Part shown: piece by piece, positions 24,893 through 33,539 of the stretch | Position numbering within the stretch: position 1 is the stretch's first letter | Layout of the letters: each line of letters opens with the position of its first letter | The notes under the pieces: model-generated | Databases searched by the model: none | Told to the model about the DNA's origin: nothing | What the model saw: only the letters and a program-made list of their open reading frames with translations | Assembly: GCF_003425985.1 (NCBI RefSeq) | Contig: NZ_CP022985.1 | Coordinates: 3,084,001-3,148,000, forward strand | Direction of reading: 5' to 3' | Origin: Mariniflexile sp. TRM1-10 | GTDB taxonomy: Bacteria; Bacteroidota; Bacteroidia; Flavobacteriales; Flavobacteriaceae | Length of the DNA stretch: 64,000 nt | Made by a program: the position numbers and the translations under genes

Positions 24893-27232
24893 TTAAAAAT
24901 TGTATGTTACTGTAAATCTTCCGTTTATTCCTGGTTCAGATTGCCAATATAAATAAGTGCCATAATTAGAACCAGAGTATAAATACTCATCAAGAATATT
25001 GTTGATGTTCAGTTGCACACGAACTTTATTGTTCTTCCAAGAAAGACCACCATCTAATCTAAAATAATCTGGTAAATCGGTTTGGTTATCGGCTCCCCAA
25101 GACCATGCAGAACGATCTACTTGATATTGGTAGCCTAATGATACTCCAAAACCTTTAAATTTGGATAAGCTGGAAAAGTTATAATTAAGCCAGCCATTGG
25201 TCATGTGTTTTGCGTGACCAGCAACTTTTTTTCCAATATTAGCTGGGTTGGTATCTTTTGTTATTTCCACATTGGTATTCGCATAGTTTAAGACGATGTT
25301 TAGTTCTGGTGTAATTTCTCCTTGCATATCAAATTCGATACCTTTAGATTGAATTTCGCCAAGTTGGATAGAAAAATTTATGTCTTCAGGGTCTGTTACT
25401 AATACATTTTCTTTTGTAATCTGATAGACGCCAAGAGATGTTTTTAAACGACCGTCAAAAAAAGATTTTTTAATCCCACCTTCAATATCTTTAGCTTCAA
25501 CAGGATCAAAAGTGTTTCCAGATTTGCTAACTCCATTTTGACCTAAAAAGGATTGGTCGTAAAGGGCATAAGCGGTAAGTGTAGGTAAAATATCGGCACT
25601 TAAACCAAATCGAGGTGTGAATTTTTTATCGGTCTCAGCCTTACCAAGTGTAACAAGTTGGGTATATCTTCCAGCAAGGGTTAATCTTAGTTTGTTTTGT
25701 AAAAAGGCTAATTCATCTTGGGCATAAAAAGCTCTTACGGTAAAGCCCGTGTTATGGGCGTTTGCTCTATCCCTTACTTTTTGGGTTCTATCAAAAACAG
25801 GTGTTATGGTATTGCCATAAACAGGGTTGTAAATATTAAATGGTTGGTTTACATCTATAACAATAGATTGGTTCCAATCTGCCCAGTATTCTTTCTGGCT
25901 ATAATCGAAACCAGCTAAAACGTTATGGGTAATGCCTAAAGTGTTAAAGGTTCCGTAAAGGTATGTTTGGAAATATTTCCCTAAAGAGAGTGCATCCCAT
26001 ATACCAACATAACGTGTGGCATCTCCCGTATCTTCAAAATTCCAAAGCCATGTGGAATTTCCTTCTTGGTCATATCTTAAATACGCAAATTGTGTTTCAA
26101 AACTCCAGTTTTTAGAAATTTCGTGTTTTAAATTGGTAAATAAGGTTAATTCTTGAATATCTGTAACAGGGTAGTTGTTATCGGTGAATTTAAAACCTCT
26201 ATCCAAGCTACCATAGCCATTGGCTGCTGGTGCAAAAATATAAGCAGAGCCAATAAAGCTTTCTGCTTGTTGTAGATTCAATTCTGTAGTAATGGAGGTT
26301 TTATTGGAAATGTTGTAAGTTAATGCTGGTGCAATTCCAAAGCGTTGGGCATCTTCATTTCCACGATGTGTATCAGCTGTTTGATACATGCCATTGAAGC
26401 GATATAATAGTTTACCATCTTCGGTTAATTTTCCACCAAGATCAACGGTACCCCTATAATAATCAAAACTACCACCAGATAATGATATTTGTGCAACAGG
26501 TGTACTGGTTGGTTTTTTAGTAACCACATTATAGAAGCCTCCTGGTTCTCCGGCCGACATCATAAAGCCAGCAGGTCCTTTTACAAATTCAATTCTATCA
26601 ACGGTGTTCATGTCTTCCGACAATGGTCCCCATGTATCTTGTACATTTACACCATTTCTAAAAGCAGGCAATCTAAAGCCACGCATATTCACTCTAGCAA
26701 AATGCCCCCAGTGTTCCAGCATAGTAACACCACTTACGTTTCTTATAACACCATCCATGATATTTGTGACTTGCTGGTCTAAAAGCAATTCGCTACTTAT
26801 TACTTGAATGTTTTGTGGAAGTTTTACCAATTCGCCTTTAAGACGAAGTGCAGACGATGGTTTTTTTTGAGAATATTTATTCATTTTATGGCCTTCAACT
26901 ACAATCTCGGTTAATTGTTCTTGGTTTTCGATTAAAACAATATTTGGGGTATTGGTGGTCTCATTATTTTTTACAGTTACAGTAATTTTTTGTGAATTAT
27001 ATCCTATATATGATATTTCTAATGTATAATTCCCAGATTTCAAATTATTAATATAAAACGCACCTTGGTTATTAGTTGTGGTGCCTTTTTCTAAACTTGT
27101 TATTATAACGTTTACGTTTTGTATGCCTTTTCCTTGAGTAGAAACCACTTTTCCTTTAATAGAACCATTTTGTCCGTAAAAGAAGTTTATAGAAAAAAGT
27201 ACGATTGTCACTAATAATAATTTTTTAATCAT
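24893..27232 (-). CDS. TonB-dependent siderophore receptor
   Basis: A 779-residue outer-membrane receptor. The order is signal peptide (to GQ at about 21), a carboxypeptidase-like regulatory domain (GSIKGKVVSTQGKGIQNVNV), a plug (SSELLLDQQVTNIMDGVIRNVSG, RIEFVKGPAGFM), and a beta barrel ending in YNF. The SSELL and VKGP motifs place it with ferric-siderophore receptors (FhuA/FpvA-like). It leads an operon with DUF4198, DUF3325-like, DUF3649-like and PepSY genes. A divergent AraC regulator starts 77 bases away. Confidence 0.95.
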   Translation of the reverse strand: MIKKLLLVTIVLFSINFFYGQNGSIKGKVVSTQGKGIQNVNVIITSLEKGTTTNNQGAFYINNLKSGNYTLEISYIGYNSQKITVTVKNNETTNTPNIVLIENQEQLTEIVVEGHKMNKYSQKKPSSALRLKGELVKLPQNIQVISSELLLDQQVTNIMDGVIRNVSGVTMLEHWGHFARVNMRGFRLPAFRNGVNVQDTWGPLSEDMNTVDRIEFVKGPAGFMMSAGEPGGFYNVVTKKPTSTPVAQISLSGGSFDYYRGTVDLGGKLTEDGKLLYRFNGMYQTADTHRGNEDAQRFGIAPALTYNISNKTSITTELNLQQAESFIGSAYIFAPAANGYGSLDRGFKFTDNNYPVTDIQELTLFTNLKHEISKNWSFETQFAYLRYDQEGNSTWLWNFEDTGDATRYVGIWDALSLGKYFQTYLYGTFNTLGITHNVLAGFDYSQKEYWADWNQSIVIDVNQPFNIYNPVYGNTITPVFDRTQKVRDRANAHNTGFTVRAFYAQDELAFLQNKLRLTLAGRYTQLVTLGKAETDKKFTPRFGLSADILPTLTAYALYDQSFLGQNGVSKSGNTFDPVEAKDIEGGIKKSFFDGRLKTSLGVYQITKENVLVTDPEDINFSIQLGEIQSKGIEFDMQGEITPELNIVLNYANTNVEITKDTNPANIGKKVAGHAKHMTNGWLNYNFSSLSKFKGFGVSLGYQYQVDRSAWSWGADNQTDLPDYFRLDGGLSWKNNKVRVQLNINNILDEYLYSGSNYGTYLYWQSEPGINGRFTVTYNF

Positions 27233-27254
27233 ATTTTTGTTATTTGTAATTAGT

Positions 27255-27268
27255 CTAAATAAATTTAG
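27255..27268. promoter_or_regulatory. Inverted repeat between receptor and AraC genes
   Basis: CTAAAT-AA-ATTTAG, a perfect 6-2-6 inverted repeat in the 76-base divergent gap. Flanks extend it imperfectly (GTCTAAAT ... ATTTAGGC). It could bind Fur or the AraC regulator. Position and symmetry are seen; the binding protein is inferred. Confidence 0.5.
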
Positions 27269-27308
27269 GCAAAAATAGAACGGTTTTTTAATTAATAAAT
27301 GACGTGGT

Positions 27309-28289
27309 TTGGAAAAAATAAGACGTGATAATAAAAACTTTAAACGATTGGATTTAATAGTGCTAAATACGAGCTTGAAAAATTATATAGCATCTGAAAC
27401 AAAAAGGGAAGCAAAAGCTGGCGTTCTGTTTTTAGAATATAAACTTTTATCAAATTTTGGCAGTGGTTATATAAACGAAATACACTTTAACAATGTTACC
27501 ATATCAATTAGCAATTTTGTAGTTAAAAGCGATGTGACAATTTTTAACAAGAACGAAAACATCAGATTGCAACTATCTTTTATGTTGGAAGGCGGAAAGA
27601 CTATTCGAGTAAATAATAACATAAATGAAATAAATTACAGTAAGCAAACATCGTATATGGCTTATATTGAATCGTATAGTGGGTATAACAAAATTTATGC
27701 TAATAGCCCATTTAAGGAAGTTAAAATTAAACTACCAACAACATTTTTAAGCCATTACAAACTGTTGGAAGACATCAATTTTAAAAGAATGGATGATAAT
27801 GATTTAATAGTTCCAATGAGCAGCGATATTTTTTCAATCTTATTGGATTTAGAGTCCAATCATGTAAAAGGTATTTCAAGTAAGATTTTTTTAGAAGCCA
27901 AGGTACTCGAGATTCTGGCCATTCAAATTGAAAATTATAAAAAAAACAAAACACGAAGTATAGATGTTTTAAGTAATAAAAACGTTGAAAAATTATTTCA
28001 TTTAAAACAGTTTTTAAAAGAAAATCTAAACAAGAACTATACAATACAGCAATTATCTATTAAAACTGGTTTGAGTGAAAATTTAATTAAAACCGAATTT
28101 AAAAAATTATTTAACTGTTCTGTAAATGCCTTTTTTAAACATGAAAAAATGAATAAAGCAAAGTATCTTTTGCAACAAACCGATTTGCCTATATATCAAA
28201 TAGCAGATGATGTTGGTTATAAAAATGCCACACACTTTAGTGCGGCATTTAAAAGGTTTTTTAAAGAAAACCCTAAATCTTTTAGATAA
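27309..28289 (+). CDS. AraC-family regulator (PchR-like)
   Basis: A protein of about 326 residues with a C-terminal double HTH: LNKNYTIQQLSIKTGLSENL, then LPIYQIADDVGYKNATHFSAAFKRFF and the last helix. The N-terminal 200 residues form a ligand-binding part as in PchR-like siderophore-responsive activators. No ATG is available at the 5' end; TTG 27309, TTG 27348 or GTG 27360 may be used, so the N-terminus is uncertain. It is divergent from the siderophore receptor and probably activates it. Confidence 0.88.
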   Translation: MEKIRRDNKNFKRLDLIVLNTSLKNYIASETKREAKAGVLFLEYKLLSNFGSGYINEIHFNNVTISISNFVVKSDVTIFNKNENIRLQLSFMLEGGKTIRVNNNINEINYSKQTSYMAYIESYSGYNKIYANSPFKEVKIKLPTTFLSHYKLLEDINFKRMDDNDLIVPMSSDIFSILLDLESNHVKGISSKIFLEAKVLEILAIQIENYKKNKTRSIDVLSNKNVEKLFHLKQFLKENLNKNYTIQQLSIKTGLSENLIKTEFKKLFNCSVNAFFKHEKMNKAKYLLQQTDLPIYQIADDVGYKNATHFSAAFKRFFKENPKSFR

Positions 28290-28438
28290 AAATAATAAAG
28301 ATATTAAAAATGCTTCCAGAAGCTAATACACGCTATAATAAATATAGTGTTGCGATGTGCTTTCGGCAGTATTGCTAGTTGTTCTAGTTACTCCAAACAC
28401 GTGATTAAAAAAGTAGGTTTCATTAAGTTTCTCAGTAA

Positions 28439-29257
28439 CTACAGTACGTTTATGGTTTTTCTAATAGCCACTAAATTGGTAAGTAATTTTTCTAAATTAT
28501 CTAAATGTAGCATGTTTGCACCATCACTTTTCGCATTTGCGGGGTCGAAGTGGGTTTCAATAAACAAACCATCCACATTATTTACAATGCCAGCACGGGC
28601 AATTGTTTCAATCATATCGGGTCTGCCACCAGTAACGCCCACGGTTTGGTTGGGTTGTTGTAATGAATGTGTAACATCTAAAACCGTTGGTGCATATTGG
28701 CGCATGGTTGGTATGCCACGGAAATCTACAATCATGTCTTGGTAGCCAAACATGGTGCCTCGGTCGGTTATCCAAGCTTTTTTATTTCCAGAATCGTACA
28801 CTTTTTGTACAGCGTGTTTCATGGCTTCCGGACTCATAAATTGTCCTTTTTTAAGGTTTATTACTTTGCCTGTTTTGGCAGCAGCAATAAGTAAATCGGT
28901 TTGGCGTACTAAAAAAGCAGGAATTTGTAATACATCTACATATTGAGCAGCCAATTCGGCATCCGAAATTTCATGTATGTCGGTTACTGTTGGAACATCA
29001 AAAGTCTCGGAAACTTTTCTTAAAATAGTTAATGCTTTTTCGTCTCCAATGCCCGTAAAACTATCTACTCTGCTACGATTGGCTTTTTTAAAACTGCCTT
29101 TAAATATATACGGAATTTCTAATTTATTGGTAATTTCCACTACTTTTTCGGCAATTCGCAATGCCATGTCTTCGCCTTCTATGGCACAGGGGCCACAAAG
29201 CAAGAAAAAGTTGTTTGAATTGGTGTGTTTTATTTTTGGGATATCTTGAAGATTCAT
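28439..29257 (-). CDS. kdsA: 3-deoxy-8-phosphooctulonate (KDO-8-P) synthase
   Basis: ATG 29257 (MNLQDIPKIKH) is the family start. The 12 extra codons upstream (NPEPRTL...) come from a word-repeat track and are not part of the enzyme. The 272-residue product has LCGPCAIEGEDMALR, FKGSFKKANRSR with the substrate-binding lysines and Asn-Arg, and VTDIHEISD. It joins phosphoenolpyruvate and arabinose-5-phosphate for the KDO of lipopolysaccharide. The 150 bases past the stop contain no gene. Confidence 0.96.
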   Translation of the reverse strand: MNLQDIPKIKHTNSNNFFLLCGPCAIEGEDMALRIAEKVVEITNKLEIPYIFKGSFKKANRSRVDSFTGIGDEKALTILRKVSETFDVPTVTDIHEISDAELAAQYVDVLQIPAFLVRQTDLLIAAAKTGKVINLKKGQFMSPEAMKHAVQKVYDSGNKKAWITDRGTMFGYQDMIVDFRGIPTMRQYAPTVLDVTHSLQQPNQTVGVTGGRPDMIETIARAGIVNNVDGLFIETHFDPANAKSDGANMLHLDNLEKLLTNLVAIRKTINVL

Positions 29258-29261
29258 GTGT

Positions 29262-29312
29262 TTGTTTTTTAAGGTTCTGGGTTCAGGGTTCATAACTTGT
29301 CTCTTAATTCTT
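29262..29312. repeat. Short word-repeat track upstream of kdsA
   Basis: GGTTCTGGGTTCAGGGTTCA is made of heptamer-like words (GGTTCTG, GGTTCAG, GGTTCAT). The same vocabulary occurs inside the NamZ gene at 52401-52556. A second short piece with TTAATTC and TTAATCC words lies at 29496-29527. Confidence 0.5.
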
Positions 29313-29316
29313 GATC

Positions 29317-29495
29317 CAATGTCATTAAGTTAAGGAGAAGTGAGTCAGGTTGAGCGCAGTCGAAACCCTTATCAAGCTCTTTTTTGTTAAGCATTTCGCA
29401 AGCTGCGCTTCTATCTTCAAATAAAAATATATTTTCATTTTCGATAATGCTCAATGTGACAATTTAGAATAAACACGCTTAACTTAATGACATTG
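29317..29495. mobile_element. TIR-bounded MITE-like repeat, copy 1
   Basis: A 179-base element whose ends are perfect inverted copies of CAATGTCATTAAGTTAAG. The interior shares GGAGAAGTG, GCAGTCGAAACC, TTTTTTGTTAAGCATTTCG and CTCAATGTGACAATTTAGAA with the reverse complement of 54172-54325. It carries no ORF of note. It probably moves or spreads through enzymes encoded elsewhere. Confidence 0.7.
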
Positions 29496-29636
29496 ATTCT
29501 TAATTCTTAATCCTTAATTCCTAATTTTGACTATGCTCGTTTTATGTTTTATATTTTAATGCTGTAAAGATAAGATTAATGAAGCATATAAATAATGACT
29601 TTTTTAAATTGGAGTGAATGCCCAAAGTTGATAAGT

Positions 29637-29710
29637 GCATTAGCGATAGAAATGGCAGCCTTTTTTGTGCGCGCTTATGCGCAAAAAAGCTATAATGGAT
29701 AGCGCGACCC
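29637..29710. repeat. GCGTTA-family hairpin repeat, copy 2
   Basis: Reads from GCATTAGCGATAGAAA to GGATAGCGCGACCC, the reverse complement of the arrangement at 54077-54168. The centre is a hairpin with arms ending GCGC and an A/T-run base, formed by bases different from those in the other copies. Confidence 0.6.
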
Positions 29711-29728
29711 TTTGTGTCTTAGTAACTG

Positions 29729-29890
29729 AGGGTCTGTGAATAAATAACCTATACATTTTGACTTGTTCTTTTGCCCTTTTTCATCGTTGAAATTTTAAAC
29801 CGTAGCTACTGGCTATGCTTGAAAATTTGGCCTTGAAAAAGAACAAAATACCTTCGTCAATTTTGTACACTTTATTTATTCACAGACCCT
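29729..29890. mobile_element. 162-base palindromic element with perfect 19-bp TIRs
   Basis: AGGGTCTGTGAATAAATAA at the left is exactly inverted at the right end (29872-29890). The inner part continues as a loose palindrome: TTGTTCTTTT...CCTTTTTCA faces TTGAAAAAGAACAAAA. There is no ORF. It looks like a MITE or a deletion relic of an insertion sequence. It lies just upstream of the typA promoter. Confidence 0.7.
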
Positions 29891-29977
29891 TACATTTATT
29901 TTTGCCTAAAAAGTTTCTGGACACAAATGGTGATGTCCAAAATAAAAATATTGTATAATTTATCCATTAATTATAAT

Positions 29978-29985
29978 TACCTTTG
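29978..29985 (+). promoter_or_regulatory. typA -7 element
   Basis: TACCTTTG matches the Bacteroidota -7 consensus TAnnTTTG, 24 bases before the typA ATG. A TTG at 29951 may serve as the upstream element, although its spacing is longer than usual. Confidence 0.55.
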
Positions 29986-30008
29986 CACGCTTAAAATAAG
30001 GCACTATT

Positions 30009-31808
30009 ATGGCTAATATTAAAAACATTGCAATTATTGCGCACGTTGACCACGGTAAAACGACGTTGGTTGATAAAATTATGTATCACTGTCAATTATT
30101 CCGTGAAAACGAAAATACAGGTGATTTAATTCTTGATAATAACGATTTAGAACGCGAACGAGGTATTACAATTACTTCTAAAAACGTTTCGGTAATATAC
30201 AAAGACACAAAAATTAACATCATTGATACCCCTGGTCACGCCGATTTTGGTGGCGAAGTAGAGCGTGTACTTAATATGGCAGATGGTGTGCTATTATTAG
30301 TTGATGCTTTTGAAGGCCCTATGCCACAAACACGTTTTGTGTTACAAAAAGCGATCGATTTAGGATTGAAACCCTGTGTGGTCATTAATAAAGTCGATAA
30401 GGAAAACTGTACACCGGAAGAGGTACACGAAAAGGTGTTCGATTTAATGTTTGAATTAGGTGCAGAAGAGTGGCAGCTAGATTTTCCAACAGTTTACGGT
30501 TCGGCAAAGAATAACTGGATGAGTAATGATTGGAAAGACCAAACGTCTAATATTGAGCCATTATTAGACATGGTTATTGAGCATATTCCTGCGCCAAAAA
30601 TTGTGGAAGGTACGACACAAATGTTAATTACATCACTAGACTTCTCGTCGTTTACAGGTCGAATTGCTATTGGTAGATTAACCCGTGGCGGATTAAAAAC
30701 AGGACAAAACATTTCTTTAGTAAAAAGAAACGGAAGCATCGTTAAAACAAAAATTAAGGAAGTTCATATTTTTGAAGGTTTAGGACGTAAAAAAGTAGAT
30801 GAAGTTCAAACAGGAGATATTTGTGCACTTGTTGGTTTAGAAGGCTTTGAAATTGGTGATACTGTAGCCGATTTTGAGAATCCACAAGGCTTAAAAACAA
30901 TTGCAATTGACGAACCTACCATGAGTATGTTGTTTACAATAAACGATTCGCCTTTCTTTGGCAAAGACGGCAAGTTTGTAACCTCACGTCATATTAAAGA
31001 TCGTTTAACTAAAGAGCTTGAAAAAAACCTAGCACTACGTGTTAACGAAACAGATAGTGCTGATAAATTTTTGGTATTTGGCCGTGGTGTATTACACTTA
31101 TCGGTTTTAATTGAAACTATGCGCCGTGAAGGTTACGAGCTTCAAATTGGGCAGCCACAAGTTATTATTAAAGAAATTGATGGTGTAAAATGTGAGCCAG
31201 TTGAAGAAATGACGATTGATTTACCTGAAAGTGTTTCTGGTAAAGCCATTGAAATGGTTACGATGCGTAAAGGTGAAATGTTAAGTATGGAAGCAAAAGG
31301 AGACCGTATGGTTTGCCAATTTATGATTCCATCTAGAGGTATTATAGGTTTAAGAAACCAATTGCTCACCGCAACTGCTGGTGAAGCTATTATGGCACAC
31401 CGTTTTAAAGAATACCAACCGTTAAAAGGAGGCATTCCTGAGCGTCAAAACGGCTCTTTGGTGTCTATGGAAAAGGGGCAAGCGATTCCTTATTCAATTG
31501 ACAAATTACAGGATAGAGGTAAGTTTTTTGTGGATCCGGGTGAAGATATTTATGAAGGACAAGTTATTGGTGAAAACTCTCGTGGTGACGATATGACCGT
31601 TAACGTAACAAAAACTAAAAAGTTAAGTAACGTACGTTCTTCGGGTGCTGATGATAAAGCAAGAATTATTCCAGCTATTAAGTTTAGTTTAGAGGAAGCT
31701 TTAGAGTATATCCAAAAAGATGAATATGTTGAGGTAACACCCAACCATTTACGTTTGCGTAAAATTTATTTAACTGAAGTAGATAGAAAGCGAAATAAAT
31801 CAATATAA
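30009..31808 (+). CDS. typA: Ribosome-associated GTPase TypA/BipA
   Basis: A 599-residue translational GTPase of normal length. G1 is AHVDHGKTTL, switch I RERGITI, G3 DTPGHADFGGEVER and G4 NKVD. The EF-G-like domains II, III and V follow, and the C-terminal BipA-specific domain contains RSSGADDKARIIPA. TypA binds 70S ribosomes and supports ribosome assembly and stress growth. The gene has its own -7 element and is followed one base later by the YgjV-like gene, so both are on one transcript. Confidence 0.97.
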   Translation: MANIKNIAIIAHVDHGKTTLVDKIMYHCQLFRENENTGDLILDNNDLERERGITITSKNVSVIYKDTKINIIDTPGHADFGGEVERVLNMADGVLLLVDAFEGPMPQTRFVLQKAIDLGLKPCVVINKVDKENCTPEEVHEKVFDLMFELGAEEWQLDFPTVYGSAKNNWMSNDWKDQTSNIEPLLDMVIEHIPAPKIVEGTTQMLITSLDFSSFTGRIAIGRLTRGGLKTGQNISLVKRNGSIVKTKIKEVHIFEGLGRKKVDEVQTGDICALVGLEGFEIGDTVADFENPQGLKTIAIDEPTMSMLFTINDSPFFGKDGKFVTSRHIKDRLTKELEKNLALRVNETDSADKFLVFGRGVLHLSVLIETMRREGYELQIGQPQVIIKEIDGVKCEPVEEMTIDLPESVSGKAIEMVTMRKGEMLSMEAKGDRMVCQFMIPSRGIIGLRNQLLTATAGEAIMAHRFKEYQPLKGGIPERQNGSLVSMEKGQAIPYSIDKLQDRGKFFVDPGEDIYEGQVIGENSRGDDMTVNVTKTKKLSNVRSSGADDKARIIPAIKFSLEEALEYIQKDEYVEVTPNHLRLRKIYLTEVDRKRNKSI

Positions 31809-31809
31809 T

Positions 31810-32037
31810 ATGGAATTCTTAGGAATTTCAGACGTAGAATGGATAGGGTATGCCGCTATGGCAACCGTTTTAATTTCATTCTTAATGAAATCAGTTAATA
31901 AGTTACGAATAGTAAACTCCTTTGGGTGTTTACTATTTGTGTTTTATGGCGTTTTGTTAGAACCATTATCAATGCCAATTATCATTACAAATACAGCTAT
32001 TTTCTTCATAAATGCCTATTACTTGTTAAAAAAATAA
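31810..32037 (+). CDS. YgjV-like small inner-membrane protein
   Basis: A 75-residue protein with three hydrophobic segments. IGYAAMATVLISFLMKSVNKLRIVNSFGC is, in parts, the signature of the bacterial inner-membrane YgjV group. Homologues in Flavobacteriia are sometimes mislabelled as uroporphyrinogen decarboxylase. Function unknown. It begins one base after the typA stop. Confidence 0.8.
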   Translation: MEFLGISDVEWIGYAAMATVLISFLMKSVNKLRIVNSFGCLLFVFYGVLLEPLSMPIIITNTAIFFINAYYLLKK

Positions 32038-32201
32038 CGATTTTATTTTTAATATATAAATTCTTACATTTTAAAATTTAAATTGTAATTGATACGTAAA
32101 ATGATTTTGTATATTTGATTTCCTATAAAAAGCGTGAAAACAAATCATTTAGCTATTTTTCAAAACATATTAATTGGTTGAAAACAGAAAACCTTGGGTA
32201 A

Positions 32202-33503
32202 TTGAAAAAAATAATCGATTATATAAATAAAAATGTTCTAATTAAAGTTACTTCGTTACAGGCAGCTTCAGTATTAACCAGAATAATTGCCGGTATATTA
32301 ACTTCAAAGGCTATTGCTATTTTTATTGGCCCAACCGGATTAGCGTTAATAGGAAACCTACGTAATTTTGTAAGTTCTTTTCAAACCATTGCCATTCTTG
32401 GTTTTTATAATGGTGCGGTAAAATATATTTCAGATTTTAAGGATGATGTTGAAGCGCTAAGTAAAACTATTTCTACCATATTTTACGTGGGGTTTATATC
32501 CACCATTTTAGTGTCATTTTTTTGTTATTTTAATGCACAATTTATAAATAACGTTATATTTCCTGACTACAACGATTATGCTTTTGTAATTAAGGTTTTT
32601 GCAATGGTACTGCCGTTCTATGCTTTAAATATGTTCTCATTTTCAATAATGAATGGCTTTTCAAAGTATAAGATACTTATCGTTATTAATATTATTGGGC
32701 AAATATTAAGTGTTTCGGTAGCATTACTTTTAATCTATCAAAATAGAATCAATGGGGCATTAATATCAGTAGTCATTGCAGAGTCGTTAATATTTTTAAT
32801 AACCTTAGTAGGTATTATAAATAGGCGTAGTTTGGTTCCCTTAATTAAAGTTAATAGTATCAGTTTTAGCTTTTTAAAAAAAATGAGTACGTATTCCTTG
32901 ATGGCTCTTTTTTCGGCTGTTATAATGCCTTTGGTTGCCATTGCTATTCGTTCTTATATTATTGAAAATGTAGGTTATAAAGATGCTGGTTTTTGGGAAG
33001 CCATGACAAGGATTTCTAAGTATTATTTAATGCTTGTTAGTTCGTTAATGGCGTTGTATATCTTACCAAGATTTTCTGAAATTGATGATATTAAGGAATT
33101 TAGAAAGGAAGTATTCAGCTTTTATAAAACAGTTATCCCTGTTTTAGCTATCGGATTGGTTGTTATATATCTTTTAAAACCATATATAGTGGTGCTTATT
33201 TTTTCAGAGGATTTTAAACCTGTTGAAGACTTGTTTTTATGGCAATTATTAGGCGATTTTATAAAAGTACTATCTATGGTAATAGCCTACCAGTTTTTAG
33301 CAAAGAAAATGTTTTGGCACTATATTTTAACTGAAGCCTTTTTGGTTATTATATTATATACTACCAGTGTTTATTTTATAGATTTATATGATAATGGACA
33401 GGGTGCTGTCATGGCTCATTTTGTTAGTTATGTTATGTACTATGGCATTATTTTGCTCATATTTGGCAGTTCACTTTTTGGGGTGGATGCAGAGAAGAGT
33501 TGA
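32202..33503 (+). CDS. O-antigen flippase (Wzx-like), copy 1
   Basis: A 433-residue polytopic protein of the WzxE/O-antigen translocase group (MOP superfamily). SVLTRIIAGILTSKAIAIFIGPTGLALIGNL is, in pieces, the family's first helix pair. About 12 helices are visible. Start is TTG 32202. It moves lipid-linked saccharide units across the inner membrane. Its paralogue follows 36 bases downstream, and the two share the WEA-RIS-YY and GDF-K/R-VS-AYQF-AKKM patterns. The 164 bases before it are AT-rich without recognisable genes. Confidence 0.92.
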   Translation: MKKIIDYINKNVLIKVTSLQAASVLTRIIAGILTSKAIAIFIGPTGLALIGNLRNFVSSFQTIAILGFYNGAVKYISDFKDDVEALSKTISTIFYVGFISTILVSFFCYFNAQFINNVIFPDYNDYAFVIKVFAMVLPFYALNMFSFSIMNGFSKYKILIVINIIGQILSVSVALLLIYQNRINGALISVVIAESLIFLITLVGIINRRSLVPLIKVNSISFSFLKKMSTYSLMALFSAVIMPLVAIAIRSYIIENVGYKDAGFWEAMTRISKYYLMLVSSLMALYILPRFSEIDDIKEFRKEVFSFYKTVIPVLAIGLVVIYLLKPYIVVLIFSEDFKPVEDLFLWQLLGDFIKVLSMVIAYQFLAKKMFWHYILTEAFLVIILYTTSVYFIDLYDNGQGAVMAHFVSYVMYYGIILLIFGSSLFGVDAEKS

Positions 33504-33539
33504 AAACTTTAAACAGTATTAAAAACACAAGTCTTTTTA

